Translations under genes and position numbers: made by a program | Notes under the pieces: generated by a model | The model's database searches: none | The model's input: only the letters and a program-made list of their open reading frames with translations | What the model was told of the DNA's origin: nothing | Assembly (NCBI RefSeq): GCF_016097555.1 | Contig: NC_054703.1 | Span: 2,295,920-2,359,919, forward strand | DNA: 64,000 nucleotides | DNA from: Gigantopelta aegis | Taxonomy: Eukaryota > Mollusca > Gastropoda > Neomphalida > Peltospiridae | Reading direction: 5' to 3' | Shown here: positions 1 to 11,408 of the stretch, in pieces | How positions within the stretch are numbered: position 1 is the first letter of the stretch | How the letters are laid out: every line of letters starts with the position of its first letter

Positions 1-118
1 ACAAGTAACCCATTGTCCTGGCCAGACAGCCCAGATAAATGAGGTGTGCATGTGCCCAGGACAGCGTGCTTCAACCTTAATTCGATATAAGCACGAAAAT
101 AAGTTGACATGGATGAAA
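1..118 (+). repeat. SINE family B, 3' part
   Basis: The stretch with CACAGCCCAGATA-like wording (cattgtcctggccagacag, cagcgtgcttcaacc, gatataagcacgaaaataag) matches the 3' halves of the longer copies at 47530-47790 and 55655-56112. The 5' tRNA-like head lies outside the window. It is a retroposon fragment with no coding role. Confidence 0.8.
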
Positions 119-390
119 TGTTTACTGTGGTAGGCTTCGTAGATATGTCAGTACCATTTCATTGTCATATCGATTGTCCTGTCATGGATAGAACTCTTTG
201 GCGAAGTCAGAGGTTGCGCCCACGACAGGCGTGCTTAAACAGTTCTCTGATTGAAGCATGCCAAAAATTACCCACACATCGATTATTAACATGTTCGAGC
301 GTCCAGCGAAACGGTGTAGAGTTGTCACTGGACGATACAGTTAACATTGTCGAAGTGTTGGAAATGGTCAGCAAATTGAATGTTTATTAT

Positions 391-393
<3 letters not shown>

Positions 394-478
<85 letters not shown>
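394..478. repeat. (TA)n microsatellite
   Basis: About 85 bp of alternating TA with one phase slip near 446. The tyrosine/isoleucine-rich open frames over it on both strands are repeat artefacts. The flanks (120-390 and 480-910) show no gene or repeat that I recognise. Confidence 0.9.
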
Positions 479-482
<4 letters not shown>

Positions 483-914
483 GGCCGTGTCCCAAGGATA
501 ATAACAAAGTCCAGAGAATACAAATAACATCCACAGATGACAAAACCGAAGTGTTCCAGTTTTGAGAATTATAAATTTATTTAAAAGTTATGAGTAAATG
601 AAAATAAAGTTAATGTTCACAGGTAAGTTTCCAACATATAGATTGATAGATCTCTTCCTTTCAGATATAGTTATATGAAACCAGTGAGGACTGCATCTCC
701 AATAAATGTAAACAGCTTGCAGTTGCTTATAAATATTGCTTCCATAAAACAAGTTAATTAAATAAAGATGGTAAAGATAATAAAATTTGACTTTAAAAAT
801 ATAAGTAAAAGTTATTCCAGTGTCAATTTAAATGTATGCAATGTAAGAAAGTTGGAAAGTTGGACAAGGGGACATGTCTTTAATGTTTGCTTGTCAGACC
901 GCGAACGAGTGAGA

Positions 915-1574
915 GAACAACCGTTGACGTCATGTCATGTCATAGGGTTTTACGTGCACATTCAGAACAAGCTGTTGTAGCGCACGCCTGTCGTGGGCAC
1001 AAGAGCCGGCTCCTCCGTCCATGACAGGAAAGGTGGGGGGAGGGGAGAGGAGGGACCGCCTGCACTGGCAGGTGCAAGGGAGTACCAGCAGCCCGATCAA
1101 ATCGGTAGCAGGCGGGTGGGGTTGGTGGTGGTGCTATGGAATTTGAATGGAGTAGTTAAATGCCAAAGAGAAAAGGGTTCGCAATTTTGATCGAGGGAAT
1201 TTATTGCAAATTTGAACGGTCGGTCGAAAGGTAAATGGCCGAGCTAATATAGGTTTTGATATTAGTGAATCAAGAGTAACTCGTTAATTTTAGACCTCTA
1301 CGATGCTGTGGTGTCTCCCTAGGTTGCCCATAGAGCCCTTATAAAGGGCCTGACCGCTTCTGGTCGAGGCATCACCAAGTACCAAGTTATTACCAGCAGC
1401 AAGTATTGGGGGTTTGGGTGGGGGAGGCTGATATTCTTTTGTTCAGCTTCCCCCGGGTGCATTGCAATTGTGTACTCGGAACCGGTATTCTTTTGTCCGG
1501 TTCCTTATTGGAGTACGTGCTGGGCCATTAAATGGTGGCGGGTGCATTGTTATCATTAGTCAATGCACCCGGTG
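915..1574 (+). repeat. GC-rich dispersed repeat D, copy 1 (5' portion)
   Basis: It starts near a gacgtcatgtcatgtcatag run and contains ttcagaacaagctgttgtag, a GGGGAGGGGAGAGGAGG tract and the phrase ggttgcccatagagccctta. The same ordered landmarks recur at 11945-12805 (plus strand), 27364-27905 (minus) and 55395-55570 (minus, partial). The family is interrupted at 1575 by a TIR element and resumes at 2346. Open frames in it (for example 993-1190) share glycine/proline-rich wording with the copy at 27.7 kb, but I see no known domain. It could be part of a larger retroelement. Confidence 0.6.
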
Positions 1575-2345
1575 CAGGCGCGGATCCAGGATTTTTAAAT
1601 AGGGGGGGGGGACCCGAGGGCGCGAAGCACCCGAGATTCCTAGGGGGGTCTGGAATTTAAGTGGCCTGAAACGCGATTTCCTCGCCTCTGAGTAACAAAA
1701 TAGCTATATTAACGTATGTTTTTGGTATTGTCATACTGCTTTTGTTATCTTCAAAAGTTCATAAACTGTGGTCTCTTCTTTTTTTTAAAGTTAAAGTGGT
1801 CATCTCTCCTTCCCATATTAGGCTGGTTTTCCGTTGACTGCGGCTGCCGGTAAATGGGAAGAAATATCGAAACAGTTGTTTCAGTAATATACATTGCTTT
1901 GAACAACTGGGCCAATGTGTATCAACAGCCATGGTGTGTAATATCTTGCTGCTAATCGGAAAGAGTAGCCCTGGAGTCGCGGCAGCGAGTTTCCTTTCTC
2001 ATTGTGTTGTGGTCCTTAACCATATTTCTGACGCTATATAAACGTAAATAAAATGTGTTGAGTATATTGTTAAACAAAACATTTCTTTCTTTCTGCAACT
2101 GGTGTACTAGTATATTTCAGGTCACGTAAAATCGTCGATGATATTGGTAAGTCATTCCTCTGTCGAAATCAACGAAAACTTGTAGGACCATACAATATAA
2201 TTTAGAGACTCTCGGGAAATAAGTGCATTTTTGTGTAATTCCACTCTAGTGTATGCTATAGTTTAAAAAATAATAATAACTTGACCCCAAAAATAGGGGG
2301 GGGGGGGGGTCCGGGCCCCTTGGGCCCCCACTAAATTCGCGCCTG
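1575..2345. mobile_element. TIR element (hAT-like ends), about 0.77 kb, inserted in repeat D
   Basis: The ends are inverted copies: CAGGCGCGGATCC at the left and, read from the right end inward, CAGGCGCGAATTT. CAGGSGCGGATC-type termini are typical of hAT-like non-autonomous elements. Comparison with the uninterrupted repeat D copy at 12.7 kb confirms that the segment is an insertion. I see no clean 8-bp target duplication. Inside are G-runs at both ends and a SINE tail (1936-2096). There is no transposase. Confidence 0.55.
1936..2096 (+). repeat. SINE family A, 3' part
   Basis: It carries the family A body landmarks in plus orientation: ttgctgctaatcggaaagag, a tttcctttctcattg variant, ccttaaccatatttctgacg, and the tail gttaaacaaaacatttctt. 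The head is missing. It is nested inside the 1575-2345 TIR element. Confidence 0.8.
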
Positions 2346-2460
2346 CTGTGTACTGATGCAGTGAGCGTGTAGTCTGTGTGTGAATCCTAGTTTTGTGTTA
2401 AGGTTGTACCTATTGTCTTAAGTCCCTATTCTAGTGAGTTCAACGGTCATTCATGACCAC
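2346..2460 (+). repeat. GC-rich dispersed repeat D, copy 1 (continuation)
   Basis: The wording (gagcgtgtagtctgtgtg, cctagttttgtgttaaggtt, cttaagtccctattctag) aligns in order with 12715-12800, the end of copy 2. This shows that copy 1 was split by the intervening TIR element. The following 2460-3259 holds no gene that I can support; it has only A/C-rich simple sequence near 3060-3100. Confidence 0.55.
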
Positions 2461-4379
2461 CCATCCCCCTCCGTCCTTGTATAGCATTGAATACAATGAC
2501 GGAGGGGGAGTTAAACTAGCCTAGCTATCTAATTTGAAGGGTTAAACCCGTATAGTGTAGGTATTGGTTTAAAAAGCCTAGTGCTTGGCATACTTAACTT
2601 TATTACCAATGCAATAAAACGAAACTAACGGTGTCAATAACAATTGTATACATATACGCACCAATGTAGGTACTTAGTTTGACGAATTTTGATTCCCGCC
2701 CCCTAAATATAGGATTTTAGTAGGCTTACTTGGTTTGTCTTCAGGCTATCTGGATACTATCGGTTTTCCTGCATGTCTTTGCTTCTTAAACCCTAGTTGA
2801 CTTAACTTAGTTAGCTAGGATGGAATGCATCAGTAATAAATAATTTTAAAAAAAATTAAAAAATGGTGCGGGTGCAAAGACAAATTCGTGCAGTTTATTT
2901 ACAGTTAGGTGTAGGGGGGTTCTTGATCCGTGTTTGGCTGGATTGGACCAAAGAGAGTGCTGCAAAAAATTAGTGGTGTCCTATCTTGGTTGATTGCCTA
3001 ACGATGTTGATTGGCTAATTGGGTTGCTGTGATTTCGATCCTGTCTTAGTGGAGAAAAAAACTAAACAAAAACAAAAACAAAAAAAACAAACAAACAACT
3101 AATGTGTCGTTAGCGGGTGGTGTATGCCAGTTGTCAATCACGAGCTTCAGAACATGAACATATTTACAGTAGAATAATATGGTTATTGTGGTTGGGTCTG
3201 GATGGCATTGGCATATTTAGTGGTTATTAATCACTCGCTACCGTCCCACCGTTAATCCCCAGGGCCCCGTTCCACAAAGCGACCTTAGCACTACTATCGT
3301 CGTAAGTACCTACTATCGCGACCATAACTTTTTCCTACGATGGCCTACACGTTCCACGAAGCGGCATAGCTTACTATCGTCGTAATTTACGGTGAAAATT
3401 AACAATAGGTCAGGAGCAACCTTAGTTGCTACTATCGCGACCGTAAACTGAACGCTGCAAAACTAAAATGGCTACGTTTTTTCTATTGACGGAAGAAACA
3501 GAAAAAGTGTATAAAAAGGAACGTGTTTTTAGGGATAGGACAAGGTTACTGGACACTCTTTCCGATAATGAACTGATTGCTAGATACAGAATGCCTCGTA
3601 TTGCTATTTTGTCGCTGACTGACATGGTGAGGGAAAGCTTACAGTCGGCGACTCGGCGTTCACATCCCGTATCACCGGAGATTCATGTATTAATAACATT
3701 GCGTTATTTGAGTAAGGGTGGTTTTTTTTCGGAAATTGCGGATCTGCATGGAGTGGCACGGCCAAGTGTTTGTCGATGTTTGCACCGTACTGTCCGTCGC
3801 ATTTGCGACACATTAGATAATATTAACTTTAACATCCATGAACTACGTGAAATCAAACATGGCTTTTATCAAATCTGTCGGTTCCCTAGGGTAATTGGAG
3901 CTATTGATGGGACATTAATTGCCATAAAAAGGCCAACACATGACGAGGAAGTGTATGTTTGTAGGAAAGGGTTTCATGCAATGAACGTTCAAGCAATCTG
4001 TGACTGCAAACTGCGGTTAGTTATTGATACAAAGAAATAATAATTTAAAAAGATTAAAGTAACATTACCGTTAGATATATCCAAATTTTTTCGTTGAAAA
4101 TGTATCATTATTATATTATTCAAAGATCACATCATTAAAAATGTATTTTATTTTTTAAACATTCTTTTAGATTCATTAATGTTGTTGCAAGATGGCCTGG
4201 ATCGTCACATGACTCCACAATACTATCAAACAGTGAACTTGGGAGGGAGCTGGAGACTGGTATAAATGATGATGGATTTTTATTAGGGGACTCTGGATGA
4301 TTATCAATTATTTCAAATATCACTTGTGTGTATATAGACGGGTGTTTGTTTTTGTATGTATGTATGCAAGTATTAATTA

Positions 4380-4624
4380 TGGTTTCTTCCAGTGGGTAAA
4401 ACGGGTATGGCGCCATATCGAAATATTTTAGCAGCTGTTATTTTTTTAAGTCAACTTTTTGACAAAATTATTCACTCGTATCATCACTGTATGATTTTCT
4501 TAACCCTAACCCTAAACGTAACCCATTTTCTTTCTGGGGAAGGTTTCCCCATACCCCTAGTTGACTGTTGTTACATTCAATTCCTTAGCGCCATACCCAG
4601 AAATTTCTTTCTGGCAGAAACACT
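4380..4624. mobile_element. Short TIR element (MITE), family of 44185-44414
   Basis: It runs from a ggtttcttccagtgggtaaaa motif to ttctttctggcagaaacactg. The same ordered sequence, including gggtatggcgccatac and cctaaccctaaa, is present at 44185-44414, where the ends read CAGGGTTTCTGTCACAGGG and, from the right end inward, CAGTGTTTCTGCCAGAAAG. It lies in the second transposase intron. Partial wording also occurs near 21870-21900 and 28057-28085. Confidence 0.55.
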
Positions 4625-4737
4625 GATATATATTTATACACACATACACATGTATAAATTACAAAACCCATCGCTGCTCCTACAAAATGGGGGACAAATG
4701 TCTCCCTTGCTTTCCCCGCCCCTCCTACACAACCACT

Positions 4738-4950
4738 GTAATTCCTTAAAGATATCTGTAGCTTTATTAATCGGTCTACGTATGTTTTATTGCAGCGACC
4801 CCATGTTACTGACCCATAGTGAAATATAGGAAGAATATATGCATTATAGAATAGAGATTTTGAATCTTGGGCGAGAAATTTACTAATTCGTCTGAAAAGA
4901 GACAGTTCAGATGAGATTTGTGAACAAATGTGATCAGCTTGTGTGTTCAA
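4738..4950 (-). pseudogene. Non-LTR retrotransposon reverse-transcriptase fragment
   Basis: The minus-strand reading contains ISSELSLFRRISKFL, SLFYNAYILPIFHYGSVTWG and VDRLIKLQ. This is the pattern of the region just after the RT palm in Jockey/CR1/RTE-type LINEs (family knowledge). Only about 70 residues are recognisable; catalytic YxDD and endonuclease regions are absent. It sits in antisense inside the transposase intron and is cut off by a SINE tail at 4957. Confidence 0.7.
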
Positions 4951-4956
4951 TACCTA

Positions 4957-5046
4957 CTAATGGAAAAAATGTAGCGGGTTTCCTCTCTAAAATGTTTGAC
5001 ATCCAGTAGCCGATGATTAATAAATCAGTGTGTTAAACAAAACAAA
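4957..5046 (+). repeat. SINE family A tail fragment
   Basis: gtagcgggtttcctctctaa, gtttgacatccagtagccga and the 3' end gttaaacaaaacaaaatt match the 3' third of family A SINEs. It is inside the Harbinger element, so it postdates the arrival of that element or was carried with it. Confidence 0.8.
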
Positions 5047-5318
5047 ATTCTAGTGTTATCTTTCATTTAATTGCATTTATCACCGTTTCATTTCTTCTTT
5101 TTTCTCTCATTATTTTTTTTCATTACATATTTGTCCTTGAACAACAGATATCCTTGCAAACCCTGGCTGATGACTCCATTACCAGAAACACCATCAAGAG
5201 CTGAGGAAAAGTACAACAGCTCACACTGCAGGACACGGAATACTGTGGAAAGAGCATTTGGTTTACTGAAGTCGAGATTTAGGTGACAATTTGTCAAATG
5301 TTATATTCCATAAATTGT

Positions 5319-5397
5319 TCTTGCTGGGTGAAAATTAAATGTGGGCGGCTGCACGATCCCCCTCCCTTCCCCCCCCCCACCCCATGCCCTTTCAAAA

Positions 5398-5462
<65 letters not shown>

Positions 5463-5566
5463 CTAAGAACTTTGAAAGAATTGCTGAATAAACAAAACAC
5501 AGTAAGCAAAAATCATCAGTTATGACTGATTAAATCTGCAATTGAGAACAAAATATCAGACGAATC
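5319..5566. mobile_element. Low-complexity-cored insertion, relative of 18768-19425
   Basis: The left edge tgctgggtgaaaattaaatg, a C-rich/A-rich core, a (TA)n run at 5415-5460, and the right edge aaaaatcatcagttatgact with caaaatatcaga all have counterparts in order at 18768-19425. The insertion follows directly after transposase exon 3 and may explain the absence of the last exon. Confidence 0.45.
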
Positions 5567-6031
5567 ATGATTGTGTTATATTTTAATTCCATATTGCTCT
5601 AAAATGCCTCTTAGAAGTCAAAACTTTTCTAATAGTATCACAAAGCCTTCCCATACCCCATGTCGTTTTATTTCCAGCAGACCACATTTTTTGTTTGCAG
5701 GACATTTCTGTAGACCTTTTATTGAAATGAAAGACCTGAAATACTTCACACAGTTAAAAAAAAAAATTGTGTTTACTTTTTTTTCAATTTTTAATTATAC
5801 TTTTACATAATTCCTTATACAATTACAGAAATACAATTTGTTTTTAACAATTTCACTCATATAAAACTTAATACAAAGTTATTTTTAAATAATATTTTCA
5901 TTTGCATCGATATAAACCTCCAAAGATTCACTATGACACAAAATCAGGCTCTTGGTAAATATTCAAAATGTCCAAACTTGAAGCAATAAAGAACTTGAAC
6001 TTGTCATATGCTGAGTTAATTAAAGTTATAC

Positions 6032-7639
6032 TTACTCATTAGAAATAATTATATTTTGCAAGACTGATTGGTTTTGCATAAAAGCAAATTGTTCATCCTC
6101 CACTTTTAATCGTCTGGTTTCGACATCCAGCAGTTTTTCTAGGATATTCAACTTCTTTCTCTCCAAGTCGATCATTATTTCGATATGTTCAGCTGGTTGT
6201 TTGTCAGACGTTTTTTCTTTCTTTGCTGTAGATATATAATAGAAGACCTATTATGACTCAAAAGTGATTAAAAAATATAATAATAATGGGCTATAATGTA
6301 GTAGACATTTGTATTAAAAAAATGAAGGTATCTTTTTCTTAACAGTTATAATACTTTTACTTTTTGGGGTAGTATGTTGACTACATTATGATAAATTCTA
6401 GCATGGCATTGAAAAAAACACACACTGTTGGACTGAAAATGTAAATGAAAAAGCATTGTTATATTTCTACTTACATGTAAAAAAAAATAGAACACCCCCC
6501 CTCCCCCCCAAACCCCCCCCCCCAAAAAAACCCATTATATTTAATATTTATTTCTGTAATTACATGTATACATATATATATATATATATATATTATTTTT
6601 TTTGGATTTTACATTGAATATATTACGTAGATTTTGTATTATTTACTATAATTTTTAGCCTTTGTATGATTCAGTCACATATATGCCAACAGTTAGTTAC
6701 TGTTCGGGAGTAATAGAGTGGATATACCGATCAATGCGTTAGAATACAAATTTAGAAACCGAAATGGTGTATAGTGCACGAGTGCCACCTGTCGGAAAGT
6801 CTCTGATAGTTTACCATTGATTGCAGCCTTATTTGTAATGTTATTTGAAACAACATATAATCAAGAGTTAAAATTAATTAAATTCAATTACTTTGTGAAA
6901 GTTGAAATGTAAAAAAAACCTTCTGTTGGTCTTGACTGTCATCATTTGACAATGGTTCTGAAAATAATAAAAAGTAAAAATAATACATATATCATGAAAA
7001 GAAACATTTGCGTTAATAATTTGTAAATAACATTTCCTTATATCAATTTCGAGAAATTGTTAAATTGTAAAAACTTGTGGTAAATTAATTCATTTACAAT
7101 TGAATGATTTACAAAATATAGTATTACAGGTAAGCAATGTTAAATTTAAATTATTTATTCAAGATAATTGACAAAGGTATGTCTTAATTATTTTTTTAAA
7201 TTTCATTTCGTAATGTTTTTTGTTTTTTGTTATCATTACCAGGTGAAGATTCATCGACAGGTGCAAGCGAAGACGTATTGCTGGATGCGATGACATCATC
7301 TGCTGATACTGATATGCTCAAGTTGTTGTCTAAGAATTGAATGAAATGTATTAAAATGCATGTTGATTTCAAATAACATCGGTCTAACTTGAACATCAGT
7401 TTTCTACAAGAAATGTTTAGAAACTTGTTCCCACTATTGTATCTAAAGGAAACTGAAAGTGTTTGAAAAATTAACTTAACATATACATTCATTTTTCTCT
7501 AAAGAGACATACATTTAAATTGTCAGTCAAGATAATGCATGTTGTCTTTTGTATTACAGTTACAAAGTGAAAAGGCAAGACATATAGACAGGCATTTTAC
7601 CAGAAACTAATTTTGAGAGAGATATGGATACATATATTC

Positions 7640-7720
<81 letters not shown>

Positions 7721-8900
7721 AACTAGTGTTTCAAAAAATACATTAATTTCTTTCATGTACTTCTGCATATTTACATATGCAGACTTTCTGCCATAAAATA
7801 ATTGGAGGTACATAATAATAATGAAAATAAGTGGCCCATGGGTTTTAAATGTTTTGAATTGGACACTGCTTTGATTAATTTTAACCAGCAGTTCTCTTAC
7901 TATCGTCTACATCTGAAATGTATGAAATATATCCATTAATTTAAAGATTTTAGGGTACATAATTTTATCCTCTGTACACTCTTGCAGAAACCCTGATATG
8001 TCCACAATTCTGTTCTTTAATTAATATATTATAAATGTTTTCTTTCTTTTTCAATTAACATTACCATCAACTAGTGCTGTGTCTGCACCACATTCTATTC
8101 CCTCCATCTGAACAACTGGAATCAATGACAAGATATTGTATGTGCTTGTATAATTAATGTATGAAATGAATAAATGTTGGATCGTACGTGGGTGGGTGTA
8201 TACATATAATAACTAATTTTATTTCCATTGTTTGTTATTGTGTATTGAAATGTTTAGTGTTATTGTATCACTGTGTAGCTGAAAGTTACTGATGTATTTG
8301 TTTAAAAGCTAATTATAGTTTACCTGGTCTTCAATGGCATTGAGATTGGGTGGTGCAGACCCTCCCCCTGTCATTGTTGACTCTCTTCTCCAAGTGGTGG
8401 CTTTCTTCCGTATCTGACATCTGCAATGTTCATACATTAATTACAATTTCTATGTTTCAATAACTGCACTTTAATTTGTTCTTTTGAGTGGGTTTTTAAA
8501 AATAAAATTGTTATGTGCCAATAAATACTGAAATGAAATTGAATTGCATGCATTTTTGTTCATTTGTCATTACAATGCAATAACAAAATTGAACATATTA
8601 AATAAAATTTGACATTTAAAATTAATTAGTATTTGTCATCAAATCATATTTGTGTATATTATAGAAATGTGAACAAAATGTTATCTGTAAGACAATTTGT
8701 AATAAATTACGGCATTGAATTCGGAATAGGTTTTATGTTAGGAATTCTTCACAACTGGAAAAGAAAGGAGCAATATTTGGGCATTCCATCTCTTCCATTG
8801 CTGAATTCAAAGCATAAAATAATCACACATAAAATAGTGCAATGATTAATAATGTTTCATATTTGAACATTGTAGCAACTGTATTTAACACATAGGTCTA

Positions 8901-8997
<97 letters not shown>

Positions 8998-10112
8998 AGA
9001 GAGGTACACGTTCGCAGACTTACTTGTAGTCATTCCATTTCTTTCTCACTTCAACACCATTCCTGCCACCAGCAGTATTGGCATTCATCCTATAGTAAAT
9101 GAAAGTAAGTTGATAAAAATCCATGTTTTGGAGGGGAAGAAGCACACACAGTTTCGACGAACGTGTGTATGGTGTTGTTAACAAGTGTTAGGTCTATAAT
9201 CACCAGTATAAACCGATATGGGCGGATAGTACTTTCGAGCAAATGTCATTAATTAGGCTACCTGTTTGTGGAGCAAAAACAACTTTACAAAGTGTATGTG
9301 GCGCAGTCATCTTTAACACTGTTGGATGAAAATTAGTTATTTCTACTGTTGGTATCATTTAGCTCAGGGCCATAGGTAGCGGGGGGGGGGGGGGGGGGGT
9401 GGATGCAGAGAAAATTATTGAAACTTAAAATTATATTCTTAACCGTTTAAGTTTTATACCATTAACTACTGCCCCCCCCCCCCCAACAAAAAATTATATC
9501 TACCGCCCTGTATTTTGCATTGGGCCTATATACTCAGGCCCGTAGCCAATGGGGCATCGGTCAACCCCCACCCCCCACCCCTCTACGGTGACTTTTTTTT
9601 TTAATAAGCACCGTCGGGCCCCCTAAAAAAAAATCAATTTCTTTTTTAAAGTCTACAACTTTTTATTTTTTATTTGGTTGATGACATGTTTCATAAACAA
9701 TACATGACGTAATCAAAGATTTCGGTGACGTAGTATTACAAGAATGCGGAAATGAAGTTGAACCAAAGTAACATTTAGGCCTACAATTTTCTTCTTCTTA
9801 CAGAATGATTAGACGGACTATATATAATATAGCTTCACCGCAATGTGTAGGGCCCATAACACCCAACTATTATTTAGTTATTTTTAATGTACCCTAAATT
9901 ACGTAATTCTATACAAAAAAGCAATATTATTTTAAAATTAAAAACACTAACTTTTCTGCTATTCCATCCCAAATGTCAATCTTTCTTTTGTTCGTTACGG
10001 TTGAAGAAAACGAAGAAAATAATACTGAATGATTACTCATAACTTCGTCAGTTAATATTTCTAATTCGGAATGAGTATAGTTGGATTTTTTCACTCGTTT
10101 AGCTCCTGACAT
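6032..10112 (-). CDS. Harbinger Myb/SANT-like DNA-binding protein, 7 exons (10112-9952, 9089-9024, 8420-8324, 8107-8065, 7329-7240, 6957-~6937, 6225-6032)
   Basis: Partner protein of Harbinger transposases that binds element DNA and helps bring the nuclease into the nucleus (family knowledge). Exon 1 starts MSGAKRVKKSNYTHSELEIL, the first helix of a Myb/SANT-like domain with its Trp (IDIWDGIAEK). Exons 2 and 3 continue RMNANTAGGRNGVEVRKKWN and CQIRKKATTWRRESTMTGGG, the second half of the domain and the conserved TGGG turn. Exon 4 reads MEGIECGADTALV; exon 5 is an acidic/serine linker. Exon 7 is a heptad-like, charged coiled coil (HIEIMIDLERKKLNILEKLL) ending ISNE-stop. Junctions have GT-AG borders and compatible phases through exon 5. 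The exon-6 donor is uncertain: GACA|GTCAAG at 6937 keeps the coiled-coil frame, while AAG|GTTTTT at 6920 does not. Confidence 0.8.
7642..7719. repeat. (GA)n microsatellite
   Basis: About 78 bp of pure GA dinucleotides inside an intron of the Harbinger Myb-like gene. The leucine/serine-rich antisense frame over it is an artefact. Confidence 0.95.
8903..9003. repeat. (CA)n-(GA)n compound microsatellite
   Basis: A short (CA)9 block runs directly into about 80 bp of GA. It ends only about 20 bp from the donor of exon 2 (9024) of the Harbinger Myb-like gene. Confidence 0.95.
9365..9513. mobile_element. Possible short hAT-like MITE
   Basis: The ends cagggccataggtagcg and (inverted) cagggcggtagatata share CAGGGC-GTAG wording, with a poly-G stretch on one side and a poly-C stretch on the other. 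No 8-bp duplication is evident, so this is tentative. A second gcccgtagccaatggggc piece follows at 9537. Confidence 0.3.
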
Positions 10113-10518
10113 GTTGCCTCACTCTTGACGTTGACAGACGATAATAATATTACTGTCGTCTGTCAAACAAATGCGAAAAGAGACATAACTCTAGCTGAGT
10201 ACAATCGATTTTTTTGTTATTTAATAACAAAAGATTTTAATTGTAAATTACGTCATGATAGTAGGGGAAGAGGATTTACGATCGATCAAAGGTTGCTTCG
10301 TGGAACGGTTGTAATTCTTACGTATGCCAACTGTAAGATTCACCTTAGTCACTACAATTAACCTTAGCTACAATTCGTTCGTGGAACGGGGCCCAGGTTA
10401 GAGTGCCTGGTCGAGTGCTTAAGGTCGCTCTTCCATCCAAGGGATGTACAGGCGGGTGGTTTTGAGTAAATGTTAATTTATATTGCTAAATTTATGCCAG
10501 CTAATTTGGTTGTGTATC

Positions 10519-10936
10519 ATCTTCATAAATCAAGGCTAATATTCGTTCCTCGTATTCAGCCTTGATACATGTCGTCAAGAAATCGTGCCACAAAATGCTT
10601 AAATTTCATTGGATGCGATGAGATCTGATGGCAACGAATCGCAACGCTCCTTATAGATTCCCTTGTTATTGTAAACAAAGATGGCAGCGTCAGCGTCCGT
10701 GGAAACGTGTCGTGTTTGTCACGATATGTTAAAAAAAAAATGTTTCGGCGGTTGCTTTCAAGATTGTCACATGTTACCGATGCTGTGATTGGTCAGCGAT
10801 GTCATCGTGTAAGGGACATAATCGGTGTTACAAATTTTCTTCCAATAGAGGGCGCTAGTAGTGGATATCAGTAATCTTAACTACATGTATCAAGGCTGAA
10901 TACGAGGAACGAATATTAGCCTTGATTTATGAAGAT
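10519..10936. mobile_element. Short TIR element with perfect 54-bp inverted repeats
   Basis: The sequence at 10519-10572 (ATCTTCATAAATCAAGGCTA... to ...TTGATACATGT) is exactly the reverse complement of 10883-10936. The 310-bp interior carries atggcagcgtcagcgtccgtg and no domain I know. Identity across all 54 bases implies recent origin or ongoing correction. No target duplication is clear at the immediate edges, so the true termini may differ by a few bases. Superfamily unknown. Confidence 0.75.
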
Positions 10937-10982
10937 GGTTGAGTATATGCTTTTACTTTTGTTGTTTCACCGTTCCCCGTTT

Positions 10983-10999
10983 ACCCCCCCCCCCCCCCC

Positions 11000-11061
<62 letters not shown>
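10983..11061. repeat. Poly-C tract
   Basis: Close to 79 C residues with a single A near the start. The exact length is unreliable in any assembly. It makes a proline-rich spurious frame. Confidence 0.9.
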
Positions 11062-11063
<2 letters not shown>

Positions 11064-11408
11064 GTTGGAATACGTGGTCTGTTCGAGTGCGTAGGGTGGA
11101 TGTTCCATCCAGGGAGTCACGGGTGTCACGAGTTAAGCAGCGTATTAATTACTTATCTTAATTATAGATCGCCACCTTCCCTCCGTTGGTCCCCCGGATT
11201 GGAGTGCATGTCGGTCGAGTGCAGAAGGTCGCTCTTCCCTCCAGGAGACGTACAGGCGGGTGGTTGCGATCATTTTCTAATTTTAGTTTTTAACATTATG
11301 ACTGTCAGGAGCCCGATGGGTGTGCTACGGTTTCCCATCCTGCCTGCGATCAGTCGGGTTGGTGGGCCGCGTCGACCGAACGCTGGCAAGGCGGGTAGTA
11401 CGTGGCAC

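Larger units (their letters stand above)
3468..5282 (+). pseudogene. HARBI1-like Harbinger transposase (nuclease), exons 3468-4015, 4171-4296, 5148-5282
   Basis: DDE-type nuclease that would cut Harbinger ends. Exon 1 begins MATFFLLTEETEKVYKKERV and contains the helix-turn-helix-like ISEIADLHGV-type stretch (SEIADLHGVARPSVCRCLHR) and GAIDGTLIAIK with the first catalytic Asp. Donor CG|GTTAGT at 4015 joins TTTTAG|A at 4171 in matching phase. Exon 2 gives [18 protein letters not shown] (second catalytic Asp) and ends GDSG. Exon 3 gives YPCKPWLMTPLPETPS and NTVERAFGLLKSRFR (catalytic Glu). The complete triad is therefore visible. Two defects: the site expected to be the exon-2 donor reads GG|ATGATT instead of GG|GTGATT-like, and no C-terminal exon (the usual cysteine/'VLHN' end) is found after 5282, where a low-complexity insertion follows. 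Confidence 0.85.
3260..10396 (+). mobile_element. PIF/Harbinger DNA transposon, 7131 bp, with CAG target-site duplications
   Basis: The element proper runs 3263-10393. Left end GGCCCCGTTCCACAAAGCG and right end (read inward) GGCCCCGTTCCACGAACGA form the terminal inverted repeats. Both sides are flanked by CAG (3260-3262 and 10394-10396), the 3-bp duplication expected of Harbinger-type transposition. It encodes the two proteins that define autonomous Harbingers: a HARBI1-like DDE nuclease near the left end (plus strand) and a Myb/SANT-like DNA-binding protein entering from the right end (minus strand). Later insertions inside include an RT fragment, a SINE tail, a MITE, a TA microsatellite and two GA microsatellites. 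A broken splice donor and a missing last transposase exon suggest it is no longer autonomous. Confidence 0.9.

Noticed and set aside
109..543. Open frames of 72-130 codons on both strands at the left edge
   Set aside because: They are made of a (TA)n microsatellite (Tyr-Ile repeats) and have no domain.
4500..4516. Telomere-like taaccctaaccctaaa
   Set aside because: Only two units, and the same wording is part of the MITE at 44.3 kb, so it is element sequence, not a telomere.
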